Shown piece after piece: positions 54,955 through 63,003 of a stretch of DNA of 64,000 nucleotides. Every line of letters starts with the position of its first letter. The stretch's first letter is position 1. This stretch comes from Chitinophagaceae bacterium (lineage in GTDB: Bacteria; Bacteroidota; Bacteroidia; Chitinophagales; Chitinophagaceae): the NCBI GenBank assembly GCA_018335935.1, contig JAGXRG010000026.1, positions 186,001 to 250,000 of the forward strand. The letters run 5' to 3'. The translations under genes and the position numbers were made by a program. Below the pieces are notes generated by a model. That model saw only the letters and a list, made by a program, of their open reading frames with translations. It was not told where the DNA came from and made no database searches.

Positions 54955-55491
54955 ATGAATAGCAATTTTCCAAATCTGAAAACAGATAATTTGTATTTAA
55001 GGCAATTTGAAGATTTAGATCTCGAAAATGTTTATCAAGGCCTTTCTGATCCTATTATCATAAAATATTATGGTGTAAGTTATGCTAGTTTAGAAGCCAC
55101 AAAAGCTCAGATACAATATTTCAAAGATTTAGAAGCCAATAACTCAGGATTTTGGTGGGCAATAACCGCTAAAAACAATGGTATATTTTATGGAGCTATA
55201 GGATTATATAATATTGATAAAAAAGAACTTAATGCAGAAATTGGTTTTTGGTTGCTTACAGATTATTGGGGTAAAGGAATTATGCTAGAAGCTTTGTTAA
55301 CTATTTGTGATTATGCTTTTGATGCATTGAAACTAAATAAAATTGAGGCTTTTGTTGAAACAGAAAATGAAAACAGTAAAAATTTATTGAGAAAATTAGG
55401 ATTTCAACATAATGGTACTATGAAAAATTGTGAACTCAAAAATGATAAATGGATTAGTTTAGATATTTTTTCAAAATATAATTTGAAATAA
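54955..55491 (+). CDS. GNAT-family acetyltransferase (RimJ/RimL-like)
   Basis: 178 residues from the ATG at 54955, chosen because GGAGG precedes it; a TTG at 54940 is part of the SD region. Acetyltransf_3 type: LKTDNLYLRQFEDLDL, acetyl-CoA site AEIGFWLLTDYWGKGIMLEAL, end ENENSKNLLRKLGFQHNGTMK. Substrate unknown. Only distantly similar to the GNAT at 21 kb despite the same layout. Confidence 0.85.
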   Translation: MNSNFPNLKTDNLYLRQFEDLDLENVYQGLSDPIIIKYYGVSYASLEATKAQIQYFKDLEANNSGFWWAITAKNNGIFYGAIGLYNIDKKELNAEIGFWLLTDYWGKGIMLEALLTICDYAFDALKLNKIEAFVETENENSKNLLRKLGFQHNGTMKNCELKNDKWISLDIFSKYNLK

Positions 55492-55514
55492 GTATCTTAT
55501 TTTTCTTAAATTTG
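55482..55514 (+). promoter_or_regulatory. Promoter with both boxes for the lipoprotein gene at 55519
   Basis: TTTG (55482-55485), 21-base spacer, TAAATTTG (55507-55514). The -33 box lies within the end of the upstream GNAT gene. The predicted start is at or within a base or two of the ATG, so the mRNA may be leaderless. Confidence 0.7.
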
Positions 55515-55518
55515 AATT

Positions 55519-56028
55519 ATGAAAAAGCTTAGTTTTTTACTGATATTCATAACAACATTAATACAATGTAAGAAAGACAATTCAACCACTGATCCTTCAG
55601 TTTGTAATATCGAAAACGCTCGAGCAGTTAATGCTACAAAAGTTACTATTACTAATGGTATTTGGGGAACTGTATCTTCTATGGAAGGCAATTGTATGCC
55701 ACCTACAAATCCTACATATTGCAAACATTGCCCAGTAAAAAGAACCATACAAGTTTATCAATATACACTACAAAATCAAGCAACTCCTTATGGAAATTCA
55801 GGTGTGTTTTTCGACAGTTTTTCTACCGCTTTAGTAGCACAAACTACTGCTGATGATGACGGTTTTTTTCAAATGAATCTACCCGCTGGCCATTATACCA
55901 TTGCAATCATTGAAAATGGAAAACTATATGCCAATGGTTCTGATGGGTTTGGAGGTATAACAGCTTTTACACATACATCAGGAACTCAGATGTTGAATCT
56001 CACCATGACATATAAAGCTGCTTTTTAA
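55519..56028 (+). CDS. Putative lipoprotein with carboxypeptidase-regulatory-like domain
   Basis: 169 residues. Lipoprotein signal MKKLSFLLIFITTLIQC with the lipidated Cys at 17. The mature part has a CNIENARAVNA stretch, a CMPPTNPTYCKHCPV cysteine cluster, then a Cna_B/CarboxypepD-like fold (TVQVYQY-like strand, DDDGFFQMNLPAGHYTIAIIENGKLYANG). Function unknown. The Cys cluster could be disulfide-bonded or metal-bound. Confidence 0.75.
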   Translation: MKKLSFLLIFITTLIQCKKDNSTTDPSVCNIENARAVNATKVTITNGIWGTVSSMEGNCMPPTNPTYCKHCPVKRTIQVYQYTLQNQATPYGNSGVFFDSFSTALVAQTTADDDGFFQMNLPAGHYTIAIIENGKLYANGSDGFGGITAFTHTSGTQMLNLTMTYKAAF

Positions 56029-56071
56029 ATTGTTTCTTACAAGTTTTTATAAACTTGAGTAGAATTTATTA

Positions 56072-56119
56072 ATTAAAGAAACTAAATAAAAGAGAATACT
56101 TTAACTTAGTTTCTTTAAT
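56072..56119 (+). promoter_or_regulatory. Long perfect stem-loop in the leader of the DoxX-like gene
   Basis: ATTAAAGAAACTAA (56072-56085) and TTAGTTTCTTTAAT (56106-56119) form a perfect 14-bp stem with a 20-base loop, ending 18 bp before the ATG. A smaller CAAGTTT/AAACTTG hairpin at 56040-56057 probably ends the upstream transcript. Confidence 0.6.
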
Positions 56120-56137
56120 CAACCAAAACATTTCATC

Positions 56138-56515
56138 ATGAAAAATAAAATCTTATTGGTAGTTTATGTGCTATTTGCTCTAATGTTTATTAATTCTGGT
56201 TTAAACAAATTTTTTCAATACATGCCAATGCCAACAGATATGCCAGAAAATGCTCAAAAATTATTTGGAGCTTTCATGGAAATAAAATGGTTAATGCCAT
56301 TAATAGCAATTGTTGAAATTGTAGGCGGACTATTATTTATTAGTAATAAATTTAGGCCATTAGCAGCTATTATGATTTTTCCTATAATGGTAGGAATTTT
56401 ATTAACGCATATCATTAATATACCCTCTGGTTTAATAATGGCTATTATTTTATTTGCAATTAATGCTTGGGCAATTTACGATAACAGAGCAAAATATATG
56501 CATATGATTCAGTAA
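56138..56515 (+). CDS. DoxX-like small membrane protein
   Basis: 125 residues with four helices in the DoxX/SURF4 pattern: LMFINSGLNKFFQYMPMP, WLMPLIAIVEIVGGLLFI, LAAIMIFPIMVGILLTHI and a final helix. DoxX-like proteins are of uncertain function, often oxidative-stress or quinone related. Its TAA overlaps the ATG of the next gene (TAATG), implying translational coupling. Confidence 0.82.
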   Translation: MKNKILLVVYVLFALMFINSGLNKFFQYMPMPTDMPENAQKLFGAFMEIKWLMPLIAIVEIVGGLLFISNKFRPLAAIMIFPIMVGILLTHIINIPSGLIMAIILFAINAWAIYDNRAKYMHMIQ

Positions 56516-56850
56516 TGAAAATTCATAAAAATATAGATTTAAAAAAGCTTAATATAATATCTTTTGCAACTTTTCAATCTGTTCTTTTTGCTTTAATTGG
56601 GTTAGTACTAGGAATAATTTATAGTATTGGTGGTTTTTTAGTTGATTGTTTAGTTAGCCTGAACTTACTTGAAGCAGAAAACATGAATACTCCTGGTCTA
56701 AGTTATGGTACCATTTTGGCTTTAGGAGCAATTATTGGAATGCCTATAATTGCTGCAATAATTGGATTTGCACTAGGTATATTAGAAGCTCTGTTATATA
56801 ACATTTTTGTTAAGTGCTTTCATTTATCTCCTCAAGATTTATTTAAATAA
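56515..56850 (+). CDS. Small integral membrane protein, unknown
   Basis: 111 residues with two long hydrophobic segments (about 15-40 and 65-95), the latter Gly/Ile-rich (ALGAIIGMPIIAAIIGFALGILEALLYNIFVK). It vaguely resembles DUF3566-type small membrane proteins. It overlaps the DoxX-like gene by one base and is co-translated. Confidence 0.65.
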   Translation: MKIHKNIDLKKLNIISFATFQSVLFALIGLVLGIIYSIGGFLVDCLVSLNLLEAENMNTPGLSYGTILALGAIIGMPIIAAIIGFALGILEALLYNIFVKCFHLSPQDLFK

Positions 56851-56998
56851 TTTAAAAATTTAGGATGACAAATGCAATTCTAATTGCTAAAAAATGTATA
56901 ACCAAAATGAATTTATCGCATCAAATGAATTAAATTTTAAAATATCAATAAAATTGTAATTGAATTTTGTAATCATCTAAAACAAGCATACCGTATCA

Positions 56999-57454
56999 AT
57001 GAATAATAAAAAATTAACTATTAAAGCCAACATTCAAATTCTTAAACCAACATCAGAAGTTTTTGAAGCAATTGTTGACCCTAATAAAATGTACAATTAC
57101 TTTATTTCTGAAAGTACTGGCAGAATGGAGGCTGGTAAAGAATTAGTATGGCGTTTCCCTGAATTTGATTTAAGCTTTCCTATTAAAGTAGCAAAAGTAG
57201 AAGCTCATCAATTCATTTCATTTTATTGGGAGACTGATGGAGTAGAAGATTTAGTTGAAATAACTTTAACTCCTTTTCAAGAAAACTATACTATTGTTAC
57301 AGTACAAGAAAAAGAAAGAAATGCAGATGAATCAGGAATAAAGTGGTTACAAGGCAATACAGAAGGCTGGGCAAATTTTTTAGCTTGCTTAAAAGCTTAC
57401 TTAGAATATGGAATAAATTTAAGAAAAGGTGCATTTGATTTTATGAAGAAATAA
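56999..57454 (+). CDS. SRPBCC-superfamily protein (AHSA1-like)
   Basis: 151 residues with a START/SRPBCC helix-grip fold: IQILKPTSEVFEAIVDPNKMYNYFISESTGRMEAG, FPEFDLSFPIKVAKVEAHQFISFYWE, and a final helix GWANFLACLKAYLEYG that closes the cavity. Binds a hydrophobic ligand or client in related proteins; here unknown. Confidence 0.82.
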   Translation: MNNKKLTIKANIQILKPTSEVFEAIVDPNKMYNYFISESTGRMEAGKELVWRFPEFDLSFPIKVAKVEAHQFISFYWETDGVEDLVEITLTPFQENYTIVTVQEKERNADESGIKWLQGNTEGWANFLACLKAYLEYGINLRKGAFDFMKK

Positions 57455-57550
57455 GTTGTTTAAAATCTAATTGTTTAAAATAAATTAAGTGGTATTAAAA
57501 AAACATATTATTTTCAGAGCTCAAATAATTTATAAAACAACTACTACAAA

Positions 57551-59245
57551 ATGAATGCTACTGCCAAACAACCAACTAACACAGGAGCTCTAACCACTTT
57601 AATTATAGTTTTCTTTTTCTGGGGATTTATTGCTGCAGGTAATAATGTTTTTATTCCTTTTTGTAAACACAAATTCAATTTAGATCAGTTTCAAAGTCAG
57701 CTCATTGACTTTGCTTTCTATTTTGCCTATTACCTTGGAGCACTAGGTTTGTTTGCGTATGGTGCTTTTGGAGGAAAAGATTTAGTTGGCAAATGGGGAT
57801 TCAAAAAAAGTATAGTATATGGATTATTGTTTTCTGCATTAGGAGCAGTTGCCATGATTATTGCTGTTAATGCCAACACATTTACAGGTATGCTAGTAGG
57901 GTTGTTTATTGTGGCATTAGGTTTTAGTTTACAACAAACAGCAGCACAGCCTTTTGCTATTGCATTAGGTGATCCATCAACAGGAACAAGCAGAGTTAAC
58001 TTAGGCGGTGGAGTGAATAGTTTTGGTACTATGATTGGTCCATTAGTTGTGGGCATTGCTTTATTTGGTACAACTGCAGCCATAACAGACGATAAAATTG
58101 CTGCTTTAAGTTTAAGTAAAGTCATAATACTTTATTCATGTGTTGGAGCATTATTTATAGGAGCTGCAGCCTTATTTTATTTTTCAAAAAAAGTTCCTGC
58201 TGGTATTAATGAAGAAAAAACTGAACAAGCTAATAAGGCATTAAACTTTTTATTAATCCTTACTGGTTTATTGATTATAATGTATGTACCTATTTTCAAT
58301 AGTTATAAAAACTTATCTGAAAACATTACAGCTGCTGAACAATATGCACTAGAAGTTTATAGAATGAAGTGGTTAATTGGTGCTTTAATAATTGTAATTG
58401 CAGGTTTACTTTTGGCTAATAAAACAGCACAAAAAAAATCTGAAGGTTGGGGAGCCATGCAGTACCCTCAATTAGTTTTAGGAATGCTTGCCATATTTTG
58501 TTATGTTGGGGTAGAAGTAACAATAGGAAGTAATTTGAGTGAGTTACTAAAACAAGAAGATTTTGGAGGCTTTCAATCCAGTCAAATTGCTCCTTATATT
58601 TCTATGTATTGGGGTAGTTTAATGATTGGTAGATGGACTGGGGCCATTAGTGCTTTTGAAATTAAAAGTACTACCAAACAAATCTTAACTTTTGTTGTTC
58701 CTTTGGTTGCATTTGGAATTATTATTGGTGTAAATACCATTTACCAGTACAACATGGCACCACTCTATTATTATGTTGTATGTGTATTAATTCAAATAGC
58801 AGCATTTTATGTCACAAAAGATAAACCAGCTACTACCCTCTTTGTATTTAGCTTTTTAGGAGTAGTTGCTATGGTAGTTGGATTGCTAACAACAGGAACA
58901 GTAGCAACTTATGCATTTTTAAGTGGTGGATTATTTTGTTCAATAATGTGGCCTTGTATTTTTTCATTATCAATTGCTGGTCTTGGAAAATATACAACAC
59001 AAGGTTCAGCATTTTTAATTATGATGATTTTAGGTGGAGGAATCATTCCACCTTTACAAGGAAAACTTTCAGATTATTTGCAAGCATCTCATAACGATAT
59101 AGCTGGTTATGGTATTCATCATTCATATATTATTCCTGTATTTTGCTTTGCTTATTTAGTATTCTTTGCAATAAAAGTAAAAGGTATTTTAAAGAAACAA
59201 GGAATTGATTACGATTCAGAAGTTAGTGCTGTCTCGGGTCATTAA
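57551..59245 (+). CDS. Sugar MFS transporter, FucP/glucose-galactose type
   Basis: 564 residues, 12 or more helices; longer than FucP (about 440) because of an extra central helix and loop (about 230-310). Opening [21 protein letters not shown] and the half-1 motif [29 protein letters not shown] are characteristic of the FHS family of hexose:H+ symporters. The next gene, 11 bp downstream, is a ROK sugar kinase, supporting a hexose uptake and phosphorylation unit. Confidence 0.9.
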   Translation: MNATAKQPTNTGALTTLIIVFFFWGFIAAGNNVFIPFCKHKFNLDQFQSQLIDFAFYFAYYLGALGLFAYGAFGGKDLVGKWGFKKSIVYGLLFSALGAVAMIIAVNANTFTGMLVGLFIVALGFSLQQTAAQPFAIALGDPSTGTSRVNLGGGVNSFGTMIGPLVVGIALFGTTAAITDDKIAALSLSKVIILYSCVGALFIGAAALFYFSKKVPAGINEEKTEQANKALNFLLILTGLLIIMYVPIFNSYKNLSENITAAEQYALEVYRMKWLIGALIIVIAGLLLANKTAQKKSEGWGAMQYPQLVLGMLAIFCYVGVEVTIGSNLSELLKQEDFGGFQSSQIAPYISMYWGSLMIGRWTGAISAFEIKSTTKQILTFVVPLVAFGIIIGVNTIYQYNMAPLYYYVVCVLIQIAAFYVTKDKPATTLFVFSFLGVVAMVVGLLTTGTVATYAFLSGGLFCSIMWPCIFSLSIAGLGKYTTQGSAFLIMMILGGGIIPPLQGKLSDYLQASHNDIAGYGIHHSYIIPVFCFAYLVFFAIKVKGILKKQGIDYDSEVSAVSGH

Positions 59246-59256
59246 AAATTATTTTC

Positions 59257-60225
59257 ATGGAGAAATTGAAATCAGAAAAATATGCTATAGGTATTGATAT
59301 TGGTGGAACTACAACAAAATTTGGAATAGTAAATACCAAAGGAGAAATTTTAGAGCAAGATAGAATACCTAGCAATGAACACGATGCTGTAGAAAATTTT
59401 ATAGAAGACCTCTACCAAAAACTACACCCAATGATCAATAAAGTGGGTGGCATTATAAATTTTGTAGGCATCGGAGTTGGTGCACCTAATGGTAATATTT
59501 ACACTGGCACAATAGATTATGCACCTAATTTAAAATGGAAAGGCATAATTCCAATTGCCAATATTTTAGAGCAAAAGTTTAATTTGAAAACTAAACTTAC
59601 TAATGATGCAAATGCAGCAGCAATGGGTGAAATGCAATATGGTGCTTGCAAAAACATGAAACATTTTATTACCATTACGTTAGGTACTGGTGTAGGTAGT
59701 GGAATTGTAATTGATGGAAAAATAGTAGTTGGTCACGATGGATTTGCTGGTGAATTAGGGCATACTGTAATAAGACCAGGTGGAAGAATGCACAAAAGCA
59801 CAGGAATGGCCGGTTCATTAGAAGCCTATGCAAGTGCAACAGGTGTAAGAGAAACTGCAATTGAGTTTTTAACTAAACATCCTGAAGAACCAAGTCTTTT
59901 AAGAAAATATACTATTAATGAATTAACCAGTGAAACAGTTTACGAATGTGCTATAAAAGGAGATAATATTGCCAATAATATTTTTCAATTTACTGGTCAA
60001 ATTTTAGGAGAATCATTAGCTAATTTTGTTATGTTTTCTTCTCCTGAAGCAATTGTTTTATTTGGAGGATTAACTAAAGCTGGCAATCTTTTGCTAAACC
60101 CAACAAAAAAACACATGGAACTAAATTTACTCCCTATTTTTCAAAATAAAGTAAAGCTTATTTTTAGCGAACTACAAGAATCTGATGCTGCAATTCTTGG
60201 TGCAAGTGCTTTGGTTTGGGAATAA
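59257..60225 (+). CDS. ROK-family sugar kinase (glucokinase-like) lacking the zinc-cysteine motif
   Basis: 322 residues. ATP-binding IGIDIGGTTTKFGIV, catalytic Asp117 in LTNDANAAAMGE, GTGVGSGIVI, and GELGHTVIRPGG with metal-ligand His169. The usual ROK signature CxCGxxGCxE is replaced by MHKSTGMAGSLEAY, so none of the three zinc cysteines is present although Glu189 is kept. Likely phosphorylates the hexose brought in by the adjacent transporter; exact sugar unknown. Confidence 0.9.
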   Translation: MEKLKSEKYAIGIDIGGTTTKFGIVNTKGEILEQDRIPSNEHDAVENFIEDLYQKLHPMINKVGGIINFVGIGVGAPNGNIYTGTIDYAPNLKWKGIIPIANILEQKFNLKTKLTNDANAAAMGEMQYGACKNMKHFITITLGTGVGSGIVIDGKIVVGHDGFAGELGHTVIRPGGRMHKSTGMAGSLEAYASATGVRETAIEFLTKHPEEPSLLRKYTINELTSETVYECAIKGDNIANNIFQFTGQILGESLANFVMFSSPEAIVLFGGLTKAGNLLLNPTKKHMELNLLPIFQNKVKLIFSELQESDAAILGASALVWE

Positions 60226-60250
60226 AAAAATTAATCAATTGAAATCAAAA

Positions 60251-60679
60251 ATGACATTAACCTTAGGAATTATTGTAACCCTTATTCTCATTGGCTTTTT
60301 TGCTGGTGTATTAAGTGGTTTAGTGGGTGTTGGAGGTGGTATTGTAATTGTTCCATGTTTGGTTTTTTTCTTAGCATTTACTCAGAAAATGGCACAGGGA
60401 ACTTCATTAGCTTTACTAACATTACCAGTAGTTATATTAGGTATGTTGCAATATTACAAAGAAGGTCATGTAGATTTTAGATTAGTAGGATTTTTAGCTT
60501 TAGGGTTTTTAGTAGGAGGATTTTTTGGAGGAAAGCTTGCTGTTTCTATTCCAGAGAATACTTTAAAAAAAGTATTCAGCATTATTCTATTTATAGTTGC
60601 AATTAAATTATATTACGAAAGCACAAGCACAAAAAAAGCAGCAACCAAAAATGTTCCTGCTCAAGAAATTAAACCTTAG
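60251..60679 (+). CDS. TauE/SafE-family membrane protein, half-size
   Basis: About 142 residues from the ATG at 60251; the longer frame would overlap the kinase end. Four helices. Family hallmark GFFAGVLSGLVGVGGGIVIVPCLV and TSLALLTLPVV. Full-length TauE/SafE proteins are about 250 residues with two such halves; this is a single half and could dimerise. It might export an organic or sulfur-containing anion. Stop lies 5 bp from the convergent HU-like gene. Confidence 0.8.
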   Translation: MTLTLGIIVTLILIGFFAGVLSGLVGVGGGIVIVPCLVFFLAFTQKMAQGTSLALLTLPVVILGMLQYYKEGHVDFRLVGFLALGFLVGGFFGGKLAVSIPENTLKKVFSIILFIVAIKLYYESTSTKKAATKNVPAQEIKP

Positions 60680-60684
60680 TTATT

Positions 60685-61266
60685 TTAAATATAATAATAC
60701 AACAAAGCTCCTAAACCCATAATGGCTAATACAATGGCAATTACCCACCAATAATCATCACTTTCTTTTACAATCATTTTTTCTGGATTAGTTTCAGGAC
60801 TATACTCTTTTATAGTTGCAGGTTTACCAGAACTATAAATATCTAATAATCCAGTATTTGCTGCTTGAGTTTTTGAAATCCATAAATCTTGTAAAACTTG
60901 CTTATTTTCATTCTCTGGTTCAACCACAAATCCTTTTTCAATATCTTTTCTTAATCTGCCTATACCTGGTAATAAAACAGTTTGATTAGCATTTGCTTGT
61001 TTTTGAATTTCATGAGCAAACTCTTGAAATCTTCTTGCAGCATCACTTTCATCTACTTTTAATTCTCTTGCTAAATAGTTATAGAGTGAATATGTATCTG
61101 TAGCAATATCAAAACTTTCTAATCGAATATTTTGTGTAGGTGGATTTAGTTTTTTATTTTCAAAATCCATAGTGGCAGGTACTTGTTCTACACCAAATGT
61201 TCCAATACCTGGCATTGAAGCTCTACCATTAAGAATTAAATATTTATAAAAAAGTTCGTATAACAT
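60685..61266 (-). CDS. CCDC81-like HU-domain protein with C-terminal membrane anchor
   Basis: 193 residues. Residues 1-55 and 60-110 form two HU-like modules (MLYELFYKYLILNGRASMPGIGTFG; RRFQEFAHEIQKQANANQTVLLPGIGRLRKD), the CCDC81-type tandem HU seen in Bacteroidota. A linker (about 115-165) leads to one terminal helix WWVIAIVLAIMGLGALLYYYI, so the protein is tail-anchored in the inner membrane with the HU part in the cytoplasm. It may tether DNA or another partner to the envelope. It follows the barrel protein gene by 15 bp. Confidence 0.82.
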   Translation of the reverse strand: MLYELFYKYLILNGRASMPGIGTFGVEQVPATMDFENKKLNPPTQNIRLESFDIATDTYSLYNYLARELKVDESDAARRFQEFAHEIQKQANANQTVLLPGIGRLRKDIEKGFVVEPENENKQVLQDLWISKTQAANTGLLDIYSSGKPATIKEYSPETNPEKMIVKESDDYWWVIAIVLAIMGLGALLYYYI

Positions 61267-61281
61267 ATATTCACAATTAGT

Positions 61282-62997
61282 TTAGTTAAACGAATATACG
61301 ACTCCTCCCACAACATTGAAACCAAAAACATTATATTGGTTCCATCTTTGGTATTCGTTATTAAATAAATTATTTAATTCTAAATAAAAATAAGTGTTTT
61401 TTAACACTTTTACTTCTGTTCCCACATTTAAATCTACAACCATTTTAGATTTACCTGATACATCATTTTTAATTCTATAGTAAGCTCCATCCCATATATA
61501 TATATCAGATTTTAATACTACATCTTTCAACACATGATATCTTATAGAACTATTTATCTCTAATGGCAAAAATCCGTATACTTTATCATACTTTTCTTGA
61601 GCTGTAAATTGTGTAAATGACACTCCAGTTATCAAGCTAAATTTATTTTGATCAACATAAGAAACTTCTCCACTTAATCTAATAGATTTTACATCTGGCT
61701 CATATAAAATATTAAAGTTCTGACTTTTGCTTTGTGCAGTATCATTTGCAAATAAAACTTGTTGGTTAGTTTTTATGAAAGATAATTTACCTAAAAAGCT
61801 GAAATGCTTACCTACAGCACCTTTTAAACCACCAAATATTTCGTTAGTAATAGAGTTTTTAAATTCTTTGGGCTGATCTAAAAACGGATTGATAGCAGCT
61901 AATGATTGATAAGTATTTTTTTGAAGGAATGATTTATAACCACCAATCACCATAAATTTTTCTTTTGCTAAATGGTAGGTAGCCTGAACATCTGGTAATA
62001 TTTCAAGTTCATTATTATTCCATGTTGGCTGAATGGCAGCAGAAATTAATAAATCATCTCCTGTAAATTTTAATTGAGGTTTTATACTAAATACATTATT
62101 ACTGATAGAAAGATTATTGTTTTTATAAAAAGAAAGGTCTGCTAAAATGCCCAAATCGACTGATAACTTCTTTGATATGCTTTTACTAAAAGGGGCTTGA
62201 AGTAAAGCATTAAATTCTGTGCCTTGCTGATGATCTGAGAATACATTAGCCTTTAAATTTGGATGATACTGTATTCCAAATTCACTTGCTGCTTTAGAAT
62301 GAAGTTGAACATCGGCTTGTATTGTATTGAAGTTTTGCTTTAACTGATCTTTAGTAAACACTAAATTAGGATTAGTTCCATAACGATTTTGAGCACTTCC
62401 ACTATAACCAACAGAAACGACTAAATCATGGTTTGAAATGGAATTAATTTCGGCTGTTGCTTTCAATAAAGCTTGAGTGGTTTCTTGATATAAAAGATTC
62501 CCTTTGGCTTGATGATATTTGGCAATGATAGAATAGATGTTAGATTCTGGAGAACCAAAACTAATAGCAGCTTCTGCATAAGGTTGAGCATAATTACCAA
62601 AGCCCAGTTTTATATAATTACTATTTACCCATTTGAATGTATTTTCAGCAAAATATGCAATTGGCTTAATAGGTACTGGCTGATAAGTAAAGAATAAGTT
62701 TTGTGCTGGAATACTATATGCCAAACTTAATCTATTGGTATCTAAAATGGGCATAGAAGCAGTAAAATTAATTTTACTAGCACTTCGTAAAAAAGGTTTA
62801 AAAGTTGAAGTAATGGTTAATACATTTGGCTTTACTGTATCTAATACAACTCCAGTAATGGGTTGATTAATATTTGATGATGTTGTAACTTTTTTGGTTA
62901 CAATAGATTTCTTTTTTTTCTTTGAACGTTGAGCTTGTACTTGCAAACAGCTCATTAAAAAAAAGAATAAGAAAATATATTTAATACAATGTTTCAT
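61282..62997 (-). CDS. Outer-membrane beta-barrel protein, TonB-receptor-like barrel without plug
   Basis: 571 residues. Signal peptide MKHCIKYIFLFFFLMSCLQVQAQ, a Lys-rich stretch (RSKKKKKSIV), then about 500 residues of alternating strands with aromatic girdles, ending EYQRWNQYNVFGFNVVGGVVYSFN, as in TonB-dependent receptor barrels. No plug domain and no TonB box are recognisable. Function unknown. Starts 6 bp after the TPR gene, hence co-transcribed. Confidence 0.78.
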   Translation of the reverse strand: MKHCIKYIFLFFFLMSCLQVQAQRSKKKKKSIVTKKVTTSSNINQPITGVVLDTVKPNVLTITSTFKPFLRSASKINFTASMPILDTNRLSLAYSIPAQNLFFTYQPVPIKPIAYFAENTFKWVNSNYIKLGFGNYAQPYAEAAISFGSPESNIYSIIAKYHQAKGNLLYQETTQALLKATAEINSISNHDLVVSVGYSGSAQNRYGTNPNLVFTKDQLKQNFNTIQADVQLHSKAASEFGIQYHPNLKANVFSDHQQGTEFNALLQAPFSKSISKKLSVDLGILADLSFYKNNNLSISNNVFSIKPQLKFTGDDLLISAAIQPTWNNNELEILPDVQATYHLAKEKFMVIGGYKSFLQKNTYQSLAAINPFLDQPKEFKNSITNEIFGGLKGAVGKHFSFLGKLSFIKTNQQVLFANDTAQSKSQNFNILYEPDVKSIRLSGEVSYVDQNKFSLITGVSFTQFTAQEKYDKVYGFLPLEINSSIRYHVLKDVVLKSDIYIWDGAYYRIKNDVSGKSKMVVDLNVGTEVKVLKNTYFYLELNNLFNNEYQRWNQYNVFGFNVVGGVVYSFN

Positions 62998-63003
62998 TTC
63001 TGC

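Noticed and set aside
53871-56850. Small accessory genes as a prophage or integrative island
   Set aside because: No integrase, capsid, tail or recombinase genes and no flanking tRNA; genes look like ordinary small membrane and exported proteins.
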